Shown piece after piece: positions 44,991 through 56,800 of a DNA stretch of 64,000 bases. Source of the stretch: Xylogone sp. PMI_703 (lineage: Eukaryota; Ascomycota; Leotiomycetes); the NCBI GenBank assembly GCA_021399445.1, contig JAJTUQ010000003.1, positions 7,936,001 through 8,000,000 on the forward strand. Direction: 5' to 3'. The position numbers and the translations under genes are program-made. The notes under the pieces are model-generated. The model searched no databases. It was not told the origin of the DNA and worked only from the letters and a program-made list of their open reading frames with translations. Numbering within the stretch: the first letter of the stretch is position 1; each line of letters opens with the position of its first letter.

Positions 44991-47900
44991 TACAAGACGG
45001 TCCCAGGCGTCCATCGCGGTACCAGACACGTATGGACAATGCCTGCCCCCCGATCGTGCCCTGAAAGGCACAGGAGCACCTGTCACTGTTGCTCTTGCGC
45101 GACCCGCGTCCCGGAATTGCTGTTCTGCAGCTCCTGGCTGCTTTGTTTGCAGTCTCAAGCAACGGCGCTCGCATACCTACCTGGTAGGAGAGCTCGCCCT
45201 GGTGCGTTGCTTGCCCTGGCTGGCCTGGCCCATCCCCATAGTCCCATAGTACAGGACAGCACACACGACACGGCTTTCCACGGGAAGGTATGGGCCCTCG
45301 CCCAGATGCAATGCGCCCTGGTCAGTACGCAATTGGCCTTGCTGCGAGGACCCTAAACGAGTGTCTTTGGGGCGCTGCACGGCGCCTCATTTGTACGTGC
45401 ACACAGCGCCTTTGGGCCATAGTCCGAGAATCGCCCCTCCCAGTAGCCCATCACGGTGACGTGCGCTGGTCGGCTGTGGGCGCTGTCTGCAGGCCAGTCC
45501 CACCAGTCTCTAGTCAGCGATGGCATGCAGCAACCGAGCACAATGCGGGCTGCGTGTAGGGGCTCTAAGACAAGGTAGGGTGGCTATAGGCCACCAGATG
45601 AGGGGCACCCGCAGGCTTGAGAAGGGCAGAGGTCGGAGCGAAGTTTTGCTCCCAAACGGTCCTTCATGATGGTGGCAATTCCCAGGTCTCACTTCTGACT
45701 TGTACGATTACAACTTGGCGTACTCTCTATAGCTTGTCTTTACCTGCTTGCGTAAACCGAGAAACTCGTGATGCAGGGTCATCAGGTTGATTATGACACG
45801 CTAGACAAGAATAGCTACAAGCCAATTCATCGATTCATCAGCTTGGAAACCGAGCCTCGGGTTGAGAAAACCAACCTGAGAGCTGGGAGCTTCGAGCTCG
45901 TACAGTCCAAGCCCCAAGACGCACGAAACCAATAGAAGACAGGGTCACTACAGTCCTATCATTACTGAAAGCATTTGGTGGCGTCTCAGGAGGTGCAATG
46001 ATGCCACTGGGAATTGCAATGGCTGTTTCCATGTTTCCCAATCTTTTCTGATATGCACCGTGCCCGAGAGTGCCATGAACCGCAATAACGCGAATCATCA
46101 AATTCCAGATCCAGCATTAAGTGAGAAAATAAGCTATGATTACGAAACAATCTGATCCAGATCCAGGGCTGAGCAATATGCGGCTGACCCGATTATGGTC
46201 TATTGAATATCACAAGACGTCCACATCAGATCTTATGATCTGTTCCATATTTTCTTAGTGGTAACCGGTATTCACGCTGTTGCCGCCTCGAAATTCCATG
46301 AAATTCGACTAGTTCGCAGGTAATCTCCCAGAAATAGACGACACGAGACGTATCAACCTGTGGTGGGGTTTTAGACTTGGCTGACTGACCCGCCGAAGAG
46401 GCAAGCATGACCGAACGAAGCGCGGTGATGTGCAGGATCGAGGATCTTAACGTAAGTTCTTCCTAAGGTCGTGCCTCTTGCATCGTCCGGAGCCTTTCAT
46501 ACCCTGGCTGGCCCTGAACACTTTTCTTTGATGAACCAAAAACCCGCGTCGACACTAGGAATGAACCTAGCCCTCACGGGACAATGGGCTGACGGGATCA
46601 ATTAATGAGTCTTCTTAGTCAATTTCCGAGTCTTTGTTGTCTCAATTGACGGATATCCTAAGCCATGATGTGGCCATTGATTAATTAACGTTTCGATGCA
46701 TGGTTGTCAACGACGGGAGAAGGGTCCTCCACGACACACGGACCGGTGAACGGACTCTAGGCCCAGGGAGGCTCTACGACGTGGGCAGCGGGAAGCGGGA
46801 TCCATCATCTTGGTCCGGAAGCAAGAGTACATTTCCCCTTATTCGATCCTCCAAGGGGAGACGACCTTGGGCATGCCTCGAGCATGAAGATGGGCCTCGA
46901 GAGCAGATGGAGGTGGTGTGGAGGGAGGACCTAGGTAAGGTACAGCGCAAGCTGGCACCAGCATGTACATGGGACTACTGCATGAGATGTATCCGATACA
47001 TTGATTGGGCGGCAGGTGCTATGGGAGGGTGGTGCGGCCAGCAAGCCCTCACAAGTACAGGGACTTTGGCGGGCGCAATTACAGTGACGAGAGGGCCAGT
47101 AGCTCCGGGGGCAGCAGAGGACACTTGGTGGCGTGTGCTTCGCTGGCCGCTCCCCCCAAAGTGCGCTGGAGCAGTGCTGGACCACTGGGACCAGGTACCG
47201 TACGAAGTACTCTGTCCACCGTCCATTCACGATATACCACACCGAATGCACCGAGGACGCTGCATAATAGCGATCTTCACGCAACTCCAAAGCAGCTCCA
47301 GCACCTCCCGGAGGTGGCTCGATTCCAATTGAAGAACGTTTGCATGACCGTATGTACTCCTTTTCTCTGCAGCCCGCCATTGCAGGCTGGCGGGTACGTG
47401 TTTCGCCCAGGCACCACGAGGCAGATACAGCAATGGTTTAGAACGGGCGTCCAATACGGGCATGGTACGAAGCTTCGCACCAGCACACACACAAACGGGC
47501 CAGAACGATTTTCTTACTGTACTGAGCATCAGCACTGGATCATTTCCAACACGTCGCGGGGAAGGGCACTACCACCGAGTTCGGACCCGCCCAGGTGGCT
47601 TGGCCCGGTTCCAATGCCATATCAGAGATTGCCAGCACTCAATCGGAGCATGTTACCGTGTCTTAGGGATCCAAAGCCTTGGAAGGTTGACAAAAAACCG
47701 AATGAATTGGAAACGAATGCAACTCTGCACTGCGATGTACTGGGGGAACCTAGGGTGCCCGCGAGAAAGAGCGAGGGCTTACCGGCATCCTTTGTCGCTA
47801 GATAATAGCCGCCTCGAGCGAACGGCTATTTCTGTACTGAGAAGGTATGGTGGGATCTGCAACACTGCGGGGTGTCGGGCGGTCCATACTCCTACCACGG

Positions 47901-48224
47901 GAGAATAGAGACGGATCTAGAACTAGTCAGGCCTCTTAGACCAACAGGGAAGAATGTGATGCCCTTTCGTGCACTCTGCTCTCTGAGAGTGCCCCAGAAT
48001 TCCTATCTTTCCGGCCGTATCGATAATTCAACGGATGCACGGCTGTATGCAAGTGATGTCTGTCTTTCTGTCCTCAATCATCAACAGGAATAGTAATATC
48101 TGATCGGCACGGGCAATGCTGAGGAAGCAGAGAAACTGCATCACACCTCGTCCCTGACTCGGCTTCCTGAAATTGAAAAGGGCATGTTTACCCTGGAGGC
48201 AGAAGCCATCTCTTCTAATTCTCG

Positions 48225-48252
48225 GTTCGTTCGTTCGTTCGTTCATTCGTTC
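48225..48252. repeat. GTTC tetranucleotide microsatellite
   Basis: Seven GTTC units in a row with one variant (ATTC at the sixth). Likely to vary between strains. Confidence 0.85.
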
Positions 48253-50375
48253 TTGTTTTCTCCAAACGGGCAGGTGGTAGTGCGCATGAATTAAGAAGGG
48301 GTTAGTTTCACTGTACCCAGGGACGACGTTTCTCTTAATTCCAGAGTCGCCGAGGAATGCCTATCTAACAGTTCATTTCCGCCGGCGGTGCTCTTTGTTC
48401 TCCTACGATCCGGGCCGCACCTTCGAGATAATACTTGCCAGAACTTCTCGCCCCTTCAATCTGTCCGTTTTGGCTCTTTGTGCTTTGGCCTTTTCCTCCC
48501 CATTAAGCAGGCCAGGAGTGCTTGGCCGGTCCAGTGGCGTTTCCACTGAGGGGCACCCGGCGGGGCTATCTACTGAGCTCTGGTTAAGGTCGAGAAACTT
48601 GGGGTTCGATAAGGGAATCCCCAAACTCGATGAACGAATCGAGAAACAAGTTTTCCTCGCTATCTTCGGGCAGTGGAGAGGTCTTGGAGGCAGCATATCG
48701 GTCCCAATTGGCCTAGGGCAACAAGCACCAGAAGAAGAGCGAATCTGAGACAAGCGCTGGACCTTAATGCCTTGGCTTTCAATTTGCGAAATCTATCTGG
48801 AACTGGGTGTTGATGGTGCTTCCCGTGGGAGATATGGTTACGGTACACTATCACCACACACACCACTGCTTGAAACCCTCGAAACTCAATCAATTTTGAA
48901 GGTCCAGCAGGGCCGTGGAGGTGTGGCCGCGTCGGAGTTCTAGTTGAGGTGAAATTACGACGGACATGGAGCGGATGAGATGACTGGAAGCAGAGGGAAA
49001 AATTGACCGACGCACCCACGCACCCACTCACAGCTGCGCAACGGGGTTACATTTTTCCCGTCCCCAGCCAGGCGCACCAGCCACAAGCAATTTCGCCTTT
49101 CCGCTGGCGAACGCCTCGACGCAGGTATCAGACGGCCTTCTGAGCGCACCCGAGCCGCCGTCGATCCCCTTTCACATGCCCTCCACGGGCGCTTCCAGTG
49201 GGTAAGCTGGGTTGTTTTTTCGCGGCACGCTGAACCGCCAGAGTCTCTCCAGAGAGCTGCTGGACTTGGGAGCGTGAGAGCCAGCTGTTCTAGCTCGTAC
49301 GTCGTCGAATGATAGGTGGTGGTGGATTCCAGACTTGTGTAGACTTATGCAGACACCAGTGAGGCTAGCGAAGACGAGAGAAGACCAGCGAAAAGGACGG
49401 GGCGATGCGAATTGCTCCACACAAACCTGGTTGGACCCGATTTCCCTTTGCGTCGACTCCCGGCCGCTGCTAAGAAAGGCGCTTGGAGCAATTGAGAGTA
49501 AGAAACCTGGGCGCGTCGTGAGAGCAAGAGACGAGGGAGAAAGAGGCGCGAGAGGCCGTCCCGTGTATTAACGCGCGAGCCCGTCGGTCGATGCAGTAAC
49601 GGAGTACAGTGGTGGTATATCTGGGTGCAGCTCCCCTACCCCATTGTTGATCATGAAGATCCCATCATTGCATCACGTTGGCAACAGCGATATTGTGCAG
49701 TATCCTGTACCACCGGAGGCCTGTCCGTGTGTGCAAATAACGGCGGCGCGATGGAGACGAAAGACGTGAGATGTAAAGTTACGTGTACAACACCACACAG
49801 CACATAGAAAGAAGCAAAAACAAATAGGTAGGCGAGACAGCAGAACAGCCAGTGTGCTTTGGCATATGCGCGCAGCTTGGGAAACATCCGGATCGTCGTA
49901 GAGAAAAGGATTAATTTGCCCTGATCGCCCCCTCCAACATGGCCCTCTCTCGAATTTCCCCTCCATCCCCCCCTTTCTCGTGCCCATCATGATTGCGGTT
50001 GCTACAGTATTTATCGCTCTTCTATCTTTCGCGCTCACTCTGATGATACCTGCCTTCTGACCTGGCCTTCGAGAAGCACTTCCTCCGCGGCTTCGGCACG
50101 GTCAAGCTGGCAGCACAGGCTGTGGCCGGACGCGCCGGGCCTCGAGTGGAGCAGGAGAGAGGGGCGCCCGGGAGTCTCGGCCAGTCCAGAAGGGCACGCC
50201 CGTCACGGGAGGGTACACCGGTACCTTGCTGCTGGAAAGACGGTGACTGGTGACGGAGCAACTGCGTGGTTTTCGGCGGTGTTTCTTGGGCGGTGTTGGT
50301 AGTCTTGTGGTTTGTGCGTGTACTCCGTAAGTACTACTTCGCCTCCTCCGTTCTGGCCTGAGGTCGTTGCTTGCG

Positions 50376-50538
50376 TGAGAGAGAGAGCGAGACAAGAAAG
50401 TGAGAAATGGAGAGAGGAGAGATAGCGAGGGAGAGAGAAAGAGAGGCAATAGAGAGCGAGGGAGCGAGAATTGAGCAAGAGTGACCTCGAGGATGAGTGA
50501 CAGGAGCGACAGAGAGAGAAGAGCAGAGAGGAGAGAAG
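50376..50538. repeat. Purine (GA/GAGA) tract
   Basis: About 160 bp almost purely of GA, GAGA and GCGAG runs on the plus strand, ending 420 bp before the ATG at 50959. Such tracts are common in fungal promoters and 5' leaders and may exclude nucleosomes; here this is inference. Confidence 0.6.
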
Positions 50539-50958
50539 CATGCGAAGATACGGGATGCTGCGGCCTGAGGCATCAAGAGCGTGCTCAATAGGCGGTATTG
50601 CTCTGATCGCCTTCCAGAAGGGGGATCGGCTGTTTACCTTGCCCAGGCTCGGGATCGCCAACCCCACAGCTCTCGTCTCCCTTTAATCATCACGACGTCG
50701 TTCGATAGCACCAGTCGTCGTTCCTGTTCCTGATTGCTTCCTTTGCGATCTCTTTTCTTCCAATTGCAAAACCCTTCCTTCCTGCGTAATTGCGTACAGC
50801 CTGCGGGTTCAGTGATGCTGTTGGAGTGCCTGGTGTCGGTTGTGTCTTGAGGAGATCCGGCTGGCAAGGAGCTTCCCCCATAACCGCGTTGGTGTGAAGC
50901 GTAGCCTTTTTTTAGAAAGAAAAAAAATACCATATACACCCAAGGAGACGTCGCAAGC

Positions 50959-52068
50959 ATGTCCAGTTACTATGGCCACTCCTCGTCGAGATCTCGCGCA
51001 AAGCCCAAGCCGCTCCTGCGCAAGCTAGCTAAGAGCGAGCGGAACTCTTTGGATTTGGACCGGGCAGTCGAAGAGCAGAATGGACTGGGCATCTGGGAGG
51101 ACTATGGAGCTGGGCCGCGATCCTCTTATGATACATATCGAGAGCTGACCCGGCGAGGATATCATGCGCGCTCGACAAGTGGCACATCGCAGTTCTCCTC
51201 TACGACCAGCGGCGGCAGCCTTCCTCGAACAGGATCGTTTGTTCACCCTTTTCAACAGACTCCACGTCCTCATACACCGCCCCTAGCGGACTCATATCCA
51301 GCTTCATTGCGAGAAAGCGTGCACTCGAAGGACAGTCCTGCGATCACTGAAGACGGAGATGCGGCTCGGCACACTTATCGCAGCGTGTCTAACCTGTCCA
51401 ACACTTCACCTTTGATCACCCAAACCACGACAGCGACCTCCACCATGTCGCAGCCCCTCCGCATGCAGTCAACTCGATCCAACTCACGACTGGCCGTGGC
51501 AACCACCCAACAGGATCTCGAGCCCTCGCCCATCATCTCTCAAGATACGGTCAATAGCACGACAGACTCCATGTCTCCCATCTCCATAGTCCGTAATTCG
51601 ATGGACATCAACTTCCGTCTCCGCAGTCGGAGTGAGGTCGATGAACGTCTCCGAGCTGAGACCATTCAAGAAGCTCGCCGCAAATTCTTTGAGAAAGAAG
51701 CACGTAAGGAAGAGAAAGCTGCTCGTCAGGAGATCAAGGCCAGAGAGAAGCGTGAAGAGAAAGAGGCCAAGGAGATTGAGCGACGCCATCGTCGGTCCTC
51801 AGCCAGTGATGTTACCAGATCCAGACGCTCCAGGTCAGATCCAGCCATGATGGAAAAAGGTGAACTCCTTGGAAGAGACTATAATACAGTTCGTGTTCAA
51901 ACCCCTCCCCGTACTGCCCCCGAGACCCAAGCTGAGACCATGGAGCCCCCGCGGCGTAGCTTTACTGTTTCCAGGACCAAGAAGAAGACCCACAGCACCT
52001 GGACCAGGTTCATGATATGGCTTCGAACCCGATTTATCCGCCTCGGTCGGAAGATAGGAACCTCTTAG
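50959..52068 (+). CDS. Conserved-looking protein of unknown function, 369 aa
   Basis: A single ATG-started frame of 369 aa, with codon use unlike the chance frames around it. I do not recognise a named family. The N-terminus is Ser/Arg-rich (MSSYYGHSSSRSRAKPKPLL), followed by WEDYGAGPRSSYDTYRELTR, then a long Ser/Thr/Pro-rich, probably disordered part. A charged helix of about 55 residues (224-281, RRKFFEKEARKEEKAARQE...) should form a coiled coil or single alpha-helix. After SRRSRSDPA a disordered part follows, and the chain ends in a basic, aromatic tail (TWTRFMIWLRTRFIRLGRK, 347-365) that could bind membrane or another protein. No signal peptide. The ordered start and end blocks separated by disorder suggest a fungal scaffold or regulatory protein. 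Confidence 0.7.
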   Translation: MSSYYGHSSSRSRAKPKPLLRKLAKSERNSLDLDRAVEEQNGLGIWEDYGAGPRSSYDTYRELTRRGYHARSTSGTSQFSSTTSGGSLPRTGSFVHPFQQTPRPHTPPLADSYPASLRESVHSKDSPAITEDGDAARHTYRSVSNLSNTSPLITQTTTATSTMSQPLRMQSTRSNSRLAVATTQQDLEPSPIISQDTVNSTTDSMSPISIVRNSMDINFRLRSRSEVDERLRAETIQEARRKFFEKEARKEEKAARQEIKAREKREEKEAKEIERRHRRSSASDVTRSRRSRSDPAMMEKGELLGRDYNTVRVQTPPRTAPETQAETMEPPRRSFTVSRTKKKTHSTWTRFMIWLRTRFIRLGRKIGTS

Positions 52069-53134
52069 GCTTGGGTTTCTCCTGTATATTTTCCACCGCT
52101 CGACCCAGTTTGCGACTTGTTCCCTTTTCGATTGAGGATCAGATATAGAGGAACGAATATCTCCAAGCCCTCGTCTCCCCAGTTGGCACACTCGGTCAAC
52201 CTTCTCCTCAGACCACAGTCCAAATCAAAGGTCGATACTCTCCGTTGCATTTCTATTCTTTGTCTTTTTTCCTCTCTTACGTTCTCCTTGGTGAATTACG
52301 AACTTTTTCACGAGTCCGGCGTTGGTAGCATCTTTCCGCGCGGTTTTCGCCATGTTGTGTTCCTTTCTATTGCATTTTCTCTTCACGACTTTCATTATCC
52401 GATCAGCTCTTGTCAACTTATATCCCCACGGCGGATATCACACCATATCAGAACAGAATTTAGAGCGGGTCAATTCAATCACGTTATACAGCAAGGAGTT
52501 TATTGGGAGTTCTTTTTTATTTGCTTTCTCGGTGTTACATACAGCAGAGCAACGGCTACAGGAAATTCGGATTTGGGAGGGACAAATTAGTTCTTGTTTT
52601 TACATTTCCTCGTTATCTGCTTCGGCTGCTGTTTTAGAAGGTTATTACGGCTGGGCCTCTTTGTTAAGACGGGAATGAAGGATGACGGGTGGTAGATGAG
52701 ATGAGACGATACAGGTATGTTTTGATGGGAAGGTTTATGCGTCATCTTTCAGGTTTTTCTCTTCGGATCCTCTCTCTCATGCGCACATGCACACCCTGTT
52801 ACGTTACAACGTTGGCTTTTAGAGCAGATACTACGATGGAATTAGTATCGATGGCGCGTCTCTTGGTTCGCTCATCACATCGTATCCGGCTGGGTTCTTT
52901 TCTCCTCCAAGTCGATTTCTCATCGCCCGATCACAGAAACTACTTTGAGAACAAACTTCAAAAACAGGGGAATTGGGAAATGGAATTGGGGTTAGACGGC
53001 TCTGGGTACACCTGATGGGTGGGATTAATAGACTATTTAGAAGCAGATGAGATAGGAACAATCCATCAATGCTATTACGCTCGTTTTCATAACGAGGCGA
53101 TCGTCATCATATTAGCTATCGATCTTAAAATGCT

Positions 53135-53176
53135 GTGATTGTGATCGTGATTGTGATTGTAATTCTGGTTGTGATA
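53135..53176. repeat. 6-bp tandem repeat GTGATT
   Basis: Units GTGATT, GTGATC, GTGATT, GTGATT, GTAATT, CTGGTT, GTGATA in register. An imperfect microsatellite. Confidence 0.75.
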
Positions 53177-53772
53177 AAATATTCACGTGTCATTATTTTC
53201 CCTGTTCTCGCCCTACAACTGGTCTTTTCCACGTCCAACTACCTTTGCCCCAGACCCCGATGCTTTACAATATAATCTCAATCACCAAAACATATGCCAG
53301 TACATTGAGATAGTATTACCAATATATTGGGAACATTTACACGGGAATAAAAGAGGGAAATTGTATTGAACATTTCTAAAAATAAATATATGTGTATTAC
53401 ACAAATACAGCATAACCCGGTGCAACACCCAGGCAAAGAACAGCCCGGATTCCATTTCCCGTACAGTGCGCAAGTCCACAGTTAACAATTGGCAAAAGAG
53501 AAAGTAAAACTGGAAACAGAAACCTGGCACATTCTATCAGCTGAAAGCAGGTGAAAGTTCTAGATTCAAATATAATATAGTGTGGTATAGTACAACACAG
53601 CAGGAAATGCAACGCTGGAGGAGGAGAAAGCGGTGTTCCCACAACCCACGGAACTGCCGTCCAGCACAAATGCAGTAGTACCGGTACAGGTAACTAAGCA
53701 CAGTAAAGTAAAGGAAACAAGCAATAAACTGGCGCGGAAGTGCCGTACCTGCAATTGCAAGGGGAGGGTTGC

Positions 53773-53850
53773 CAGTACAGTATGGCAAGCTGCTGTGTAC
53801 GGGTACCGGCAACTGTACCGTACCGTCGTAGTACAGTAGGGTTTGTACAG
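53773..53850. repeat. GTAC-rich cluster
   Basis: At least seven GTAC tetramers in 78 bp, including GGGTACCGGC, an exact reverse copy of GTACGGTACAG (53813-53823) and GTACAG twice. A further CTGTACTGTACTGTACATG run is at 54021-54039. Confidence 0.7.
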
Positions 53851-56800
53851 TAGTTCCTGTTTTCTTTCTTCTCTCCACTGACAACTGTATAGTGCTGAGT
53901 TCCTAGTGGACCGGACCACATCGCGTGTGGAGCCGGGGGTTTATATACGACGTGAGGGAGCGTCAGCGAGGTATGGTACGGGTAGTGCTGAGGTGGCAGA
54001 AGGGGGGCAAGGTGCCTTTTCTGTACTGTACTGTACATGACATGTGAGGGGATACTATCTCACTGGACTCTGCATTAGTACTGCATAGGGATGGGATGTA
54101 TATGTAGGTTCGTACGTAAGAAGTCGGTTTTCACATGCTGAGCCGGTAGATTTGAAGGGAGCTGCGAGATGGATGGGTTTCAATAATGGGATGGATGGGA
54201 TCTGGGTGGATGTGGGTTTGGGGTTTGGTGCTTATGAGGAATCCGTGTGGGGAATGCATGGGAAAGGGGTAGCGGGGCTAGGCGGTGAGGTGTAATATGG
54301 AGTTGATGTGTTGTTGTTGTGCTTATTCTGCCTGGGTGAGTGCATTGTGGACATTGTGGGTATGGTATGTTCGTTTTATGCATGGAAGGAAGGAAGAAGC
54401 AAGGGGGACTTCTCAGGTGGGGACTTGGAGAAAGAGAGATGTGTATGGAGGAGAAAGGCGACATTGGAGTACTGTTATGGTGAGAGTTGATTCATGGTAT
54501 GGTATTTTGTCTGCATTCATGCTAAGAAATTGAGGGGTGACGATTCAAGTAATCTTGCTGTGTTTATGAATATAGATTTGAGAGAGGATGTGTAGAATAT
54601 GATCATTATGCAAGGTTACCATGACGATGACAACCACCATTGACCTTTTCAAATAGTCCGAGAAGGAGAACTTAAATGAAAAAAAGGCTTTTATTGAGCC
54701 ATGAAAATAATGGACGTATATCAAATATCCAAGAGATGGAGTTTGACGATATTACGGATACTATCTCTTATTATTCCCCCAGAATTATATCTGAACCTAG
54801 AGACCACTATGAGTGGAATCGAGATAAAGTAAAGCACTGGAGTCATTTCTGCCTAGCATGATGAATCTACTCCTGTTCTGAAGACCATTTGGTTGCGGGC
54901 TCATGCTCCTGACTGAAACTGCAAATTTCAAATTCGAGTTCAAGTCTTATGCACTCTGTGAACCAAAAGGAGCTTGATCGATGCACGAGTTATGGATAGT
55001 GACACATCTAGTTACAACAGATGTAGCAAAAGTACCGTATACTTTATTCTCGAATGGAAGAACTGAAAGCGTAGGAGATAGATCCTATGCTGAGAATGGA
55101 AGCAATCGAAGTTCAAATGAATGTGAGGATTATCTCAGTGAAAAAGACGCTGACGATAGAAAACTCTGTGTGGACAATAGCAACTTAAAATGGAGCAATG
55201 TTCATATAAACAAAGACTGTACACATGGAACTGTATCTTCCAAGTCAGAGATTGAAATCAGTTGATAAAAAACATGCACACACGACATTCGAGGCATCGA
55301 GCATGCTATTGCTAACAAGAACTCTAGAAGCCAGTGTAATTTTCAAGAAGCATTGGACCTGTGCAAGACGAGTTAGGTGCACTAATTGAAGTGGGCTTCA
55401 AAAGCCAAGTGTACGGCAAGATAAGTGATGAAAGTATTTGGAGTGACCCAACTACTGCGAATATGAACATTTATATGGTCAAATGCACGCTTACAGTGAA
55501 AATCAAATGGGAGGGGGTTGCAATACCGAGCACCTTGAATAGTAATTATTCGTATGATGGCGTTTAGTCAAGAAAGAGATCGTAGAGAATTAATCGTAGG
55601 AAGAGGAAGAAGCAACCACGGCTAGATTTGCAACCAGGCTGACAGCTCATCTGTATTCTTCGACGGTAATCGTCAATTGACATGATGCCTGCCTTGAATT
55701 CCATCTACCTCTGCTCTCCATGATAAGCATTACTTCCTTGATGCCGATGTCAATAGCAAGGTCAAAGCTGACCCAGGCATCATCATCCACCTGGGCAAGG
55801 AAAAGGAGGAAGGTCCAAGCCAAGGCTGACAGAATTTAATGACTCATGTGCATGCCATATATATATAGCACCCGAGCAATATCGGCTCAAAGCTGCATGG
55901 CTCAAGAAAGAGAAGCAAAAGAAATATATACATGCGTATATAGACAGGATGTGGAATTGAGGAAAGGAGGGAGAGGAGAAGTGTGCGCCAATTGTAATAG
56001 TACCTGCAGTAGTACGGTAGCTGAGCATGATAAAAGCACTTGCATCATGCAGGGACCGATGGTAAGGAGAAGCAGAGCCAAGTGCTCACATGCATTGGAT
56101 GCTGAATCCGAGACACCTGACTGGGGTTCGGATGACTAGGAGAGACGTGTACGTGGACGGTACGCTGCTAAGAAAAGCAAAAGCAAGAAGAAGGAAGATA
56201 AAAGTAACAAACAAGGCAGCAATTATTGAGTGAGATCTGCGGGTGCGTGTGCGCAAGATTGCTCACATCTTCTGGAAGACGTCCAAGTTCGGGGTGGAAC
56301 GGAATAAGTTAATTGCCCGACTTGCTGGGTCTGGACCTGGATCTTGTAGACAAAGCCAGATGCAGCCCTTGGATGTTATCACCATCAGAGCGTTGTTCAT
56401 GTTGCTTTTGATACGGATCTGGCTCCGAACGGGACAGAAGACAAGCCACAGCCGCAAATCACATATCACATATCACCCCATAACGAACAGATATGATATA
56501 GATACACGATGGCGTTGAACCTTTTCTTTTCTTTTCTCTTCGGTGAAACCAGACGGGTACACGGCGGATCTGCGAGCAGCCGCTGGTGGGCTGGGATCGG
56601 GTCCTCCTGCCCGAGTTGTGCCTGGTCGATATTCGATCGGGTGGCGGCAGATCTGAATCGTGAATTATGTGATGGAAATCCGGTGGGTCCCGAGCTTCTT
56701 GCTTTTTCTGCTCGCTCTTGTTCCCTGTGTGTGTACTGTGTATCTGCGTATCGTGTGTGAAGAGTCTGACTTTTGCTTTTCTTTGTGCATCTCGTACCTG

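Larger units (their letters stand above)
43218..50958. other. Long GC-richer intergenic region
   Basis: 7.7 kb without a supported gene. From about 44 kb the DNA is GC-richer, so chance frames are long on both strands, for example 46700-47332 and 47005-47805 on the plus strand; neither has recognisable protein character. It holds an exact GTACGGTACAG (44980-44990), a GTTC microsatellite (48225-48252) and a GA tract (50376-50538) just before the next gene. It could carry long regulatory DNA or non-coding transcripts. Confidence 0.45.

Noticed and set aside
46700..47805. Overlapping plus-strand frames of 210 and 266 codons
   Set aside because: They overlap for over 300 bp in different frames, have odd Trp/Arg/Pro-rich composition, no domain, and lie in GC-rich DNA where stops are rare. 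I could not build a gene from them.
52117..52590. 157-codon frame after the orphan gene
   Set aside because: T-rich 3' region; no domain and overlapping frames of similar length.
54900..54965. Possible tRNA-like sequence with TTCGAGTTC
   Set aside because: No acceptor or anticodon stem could be paired.
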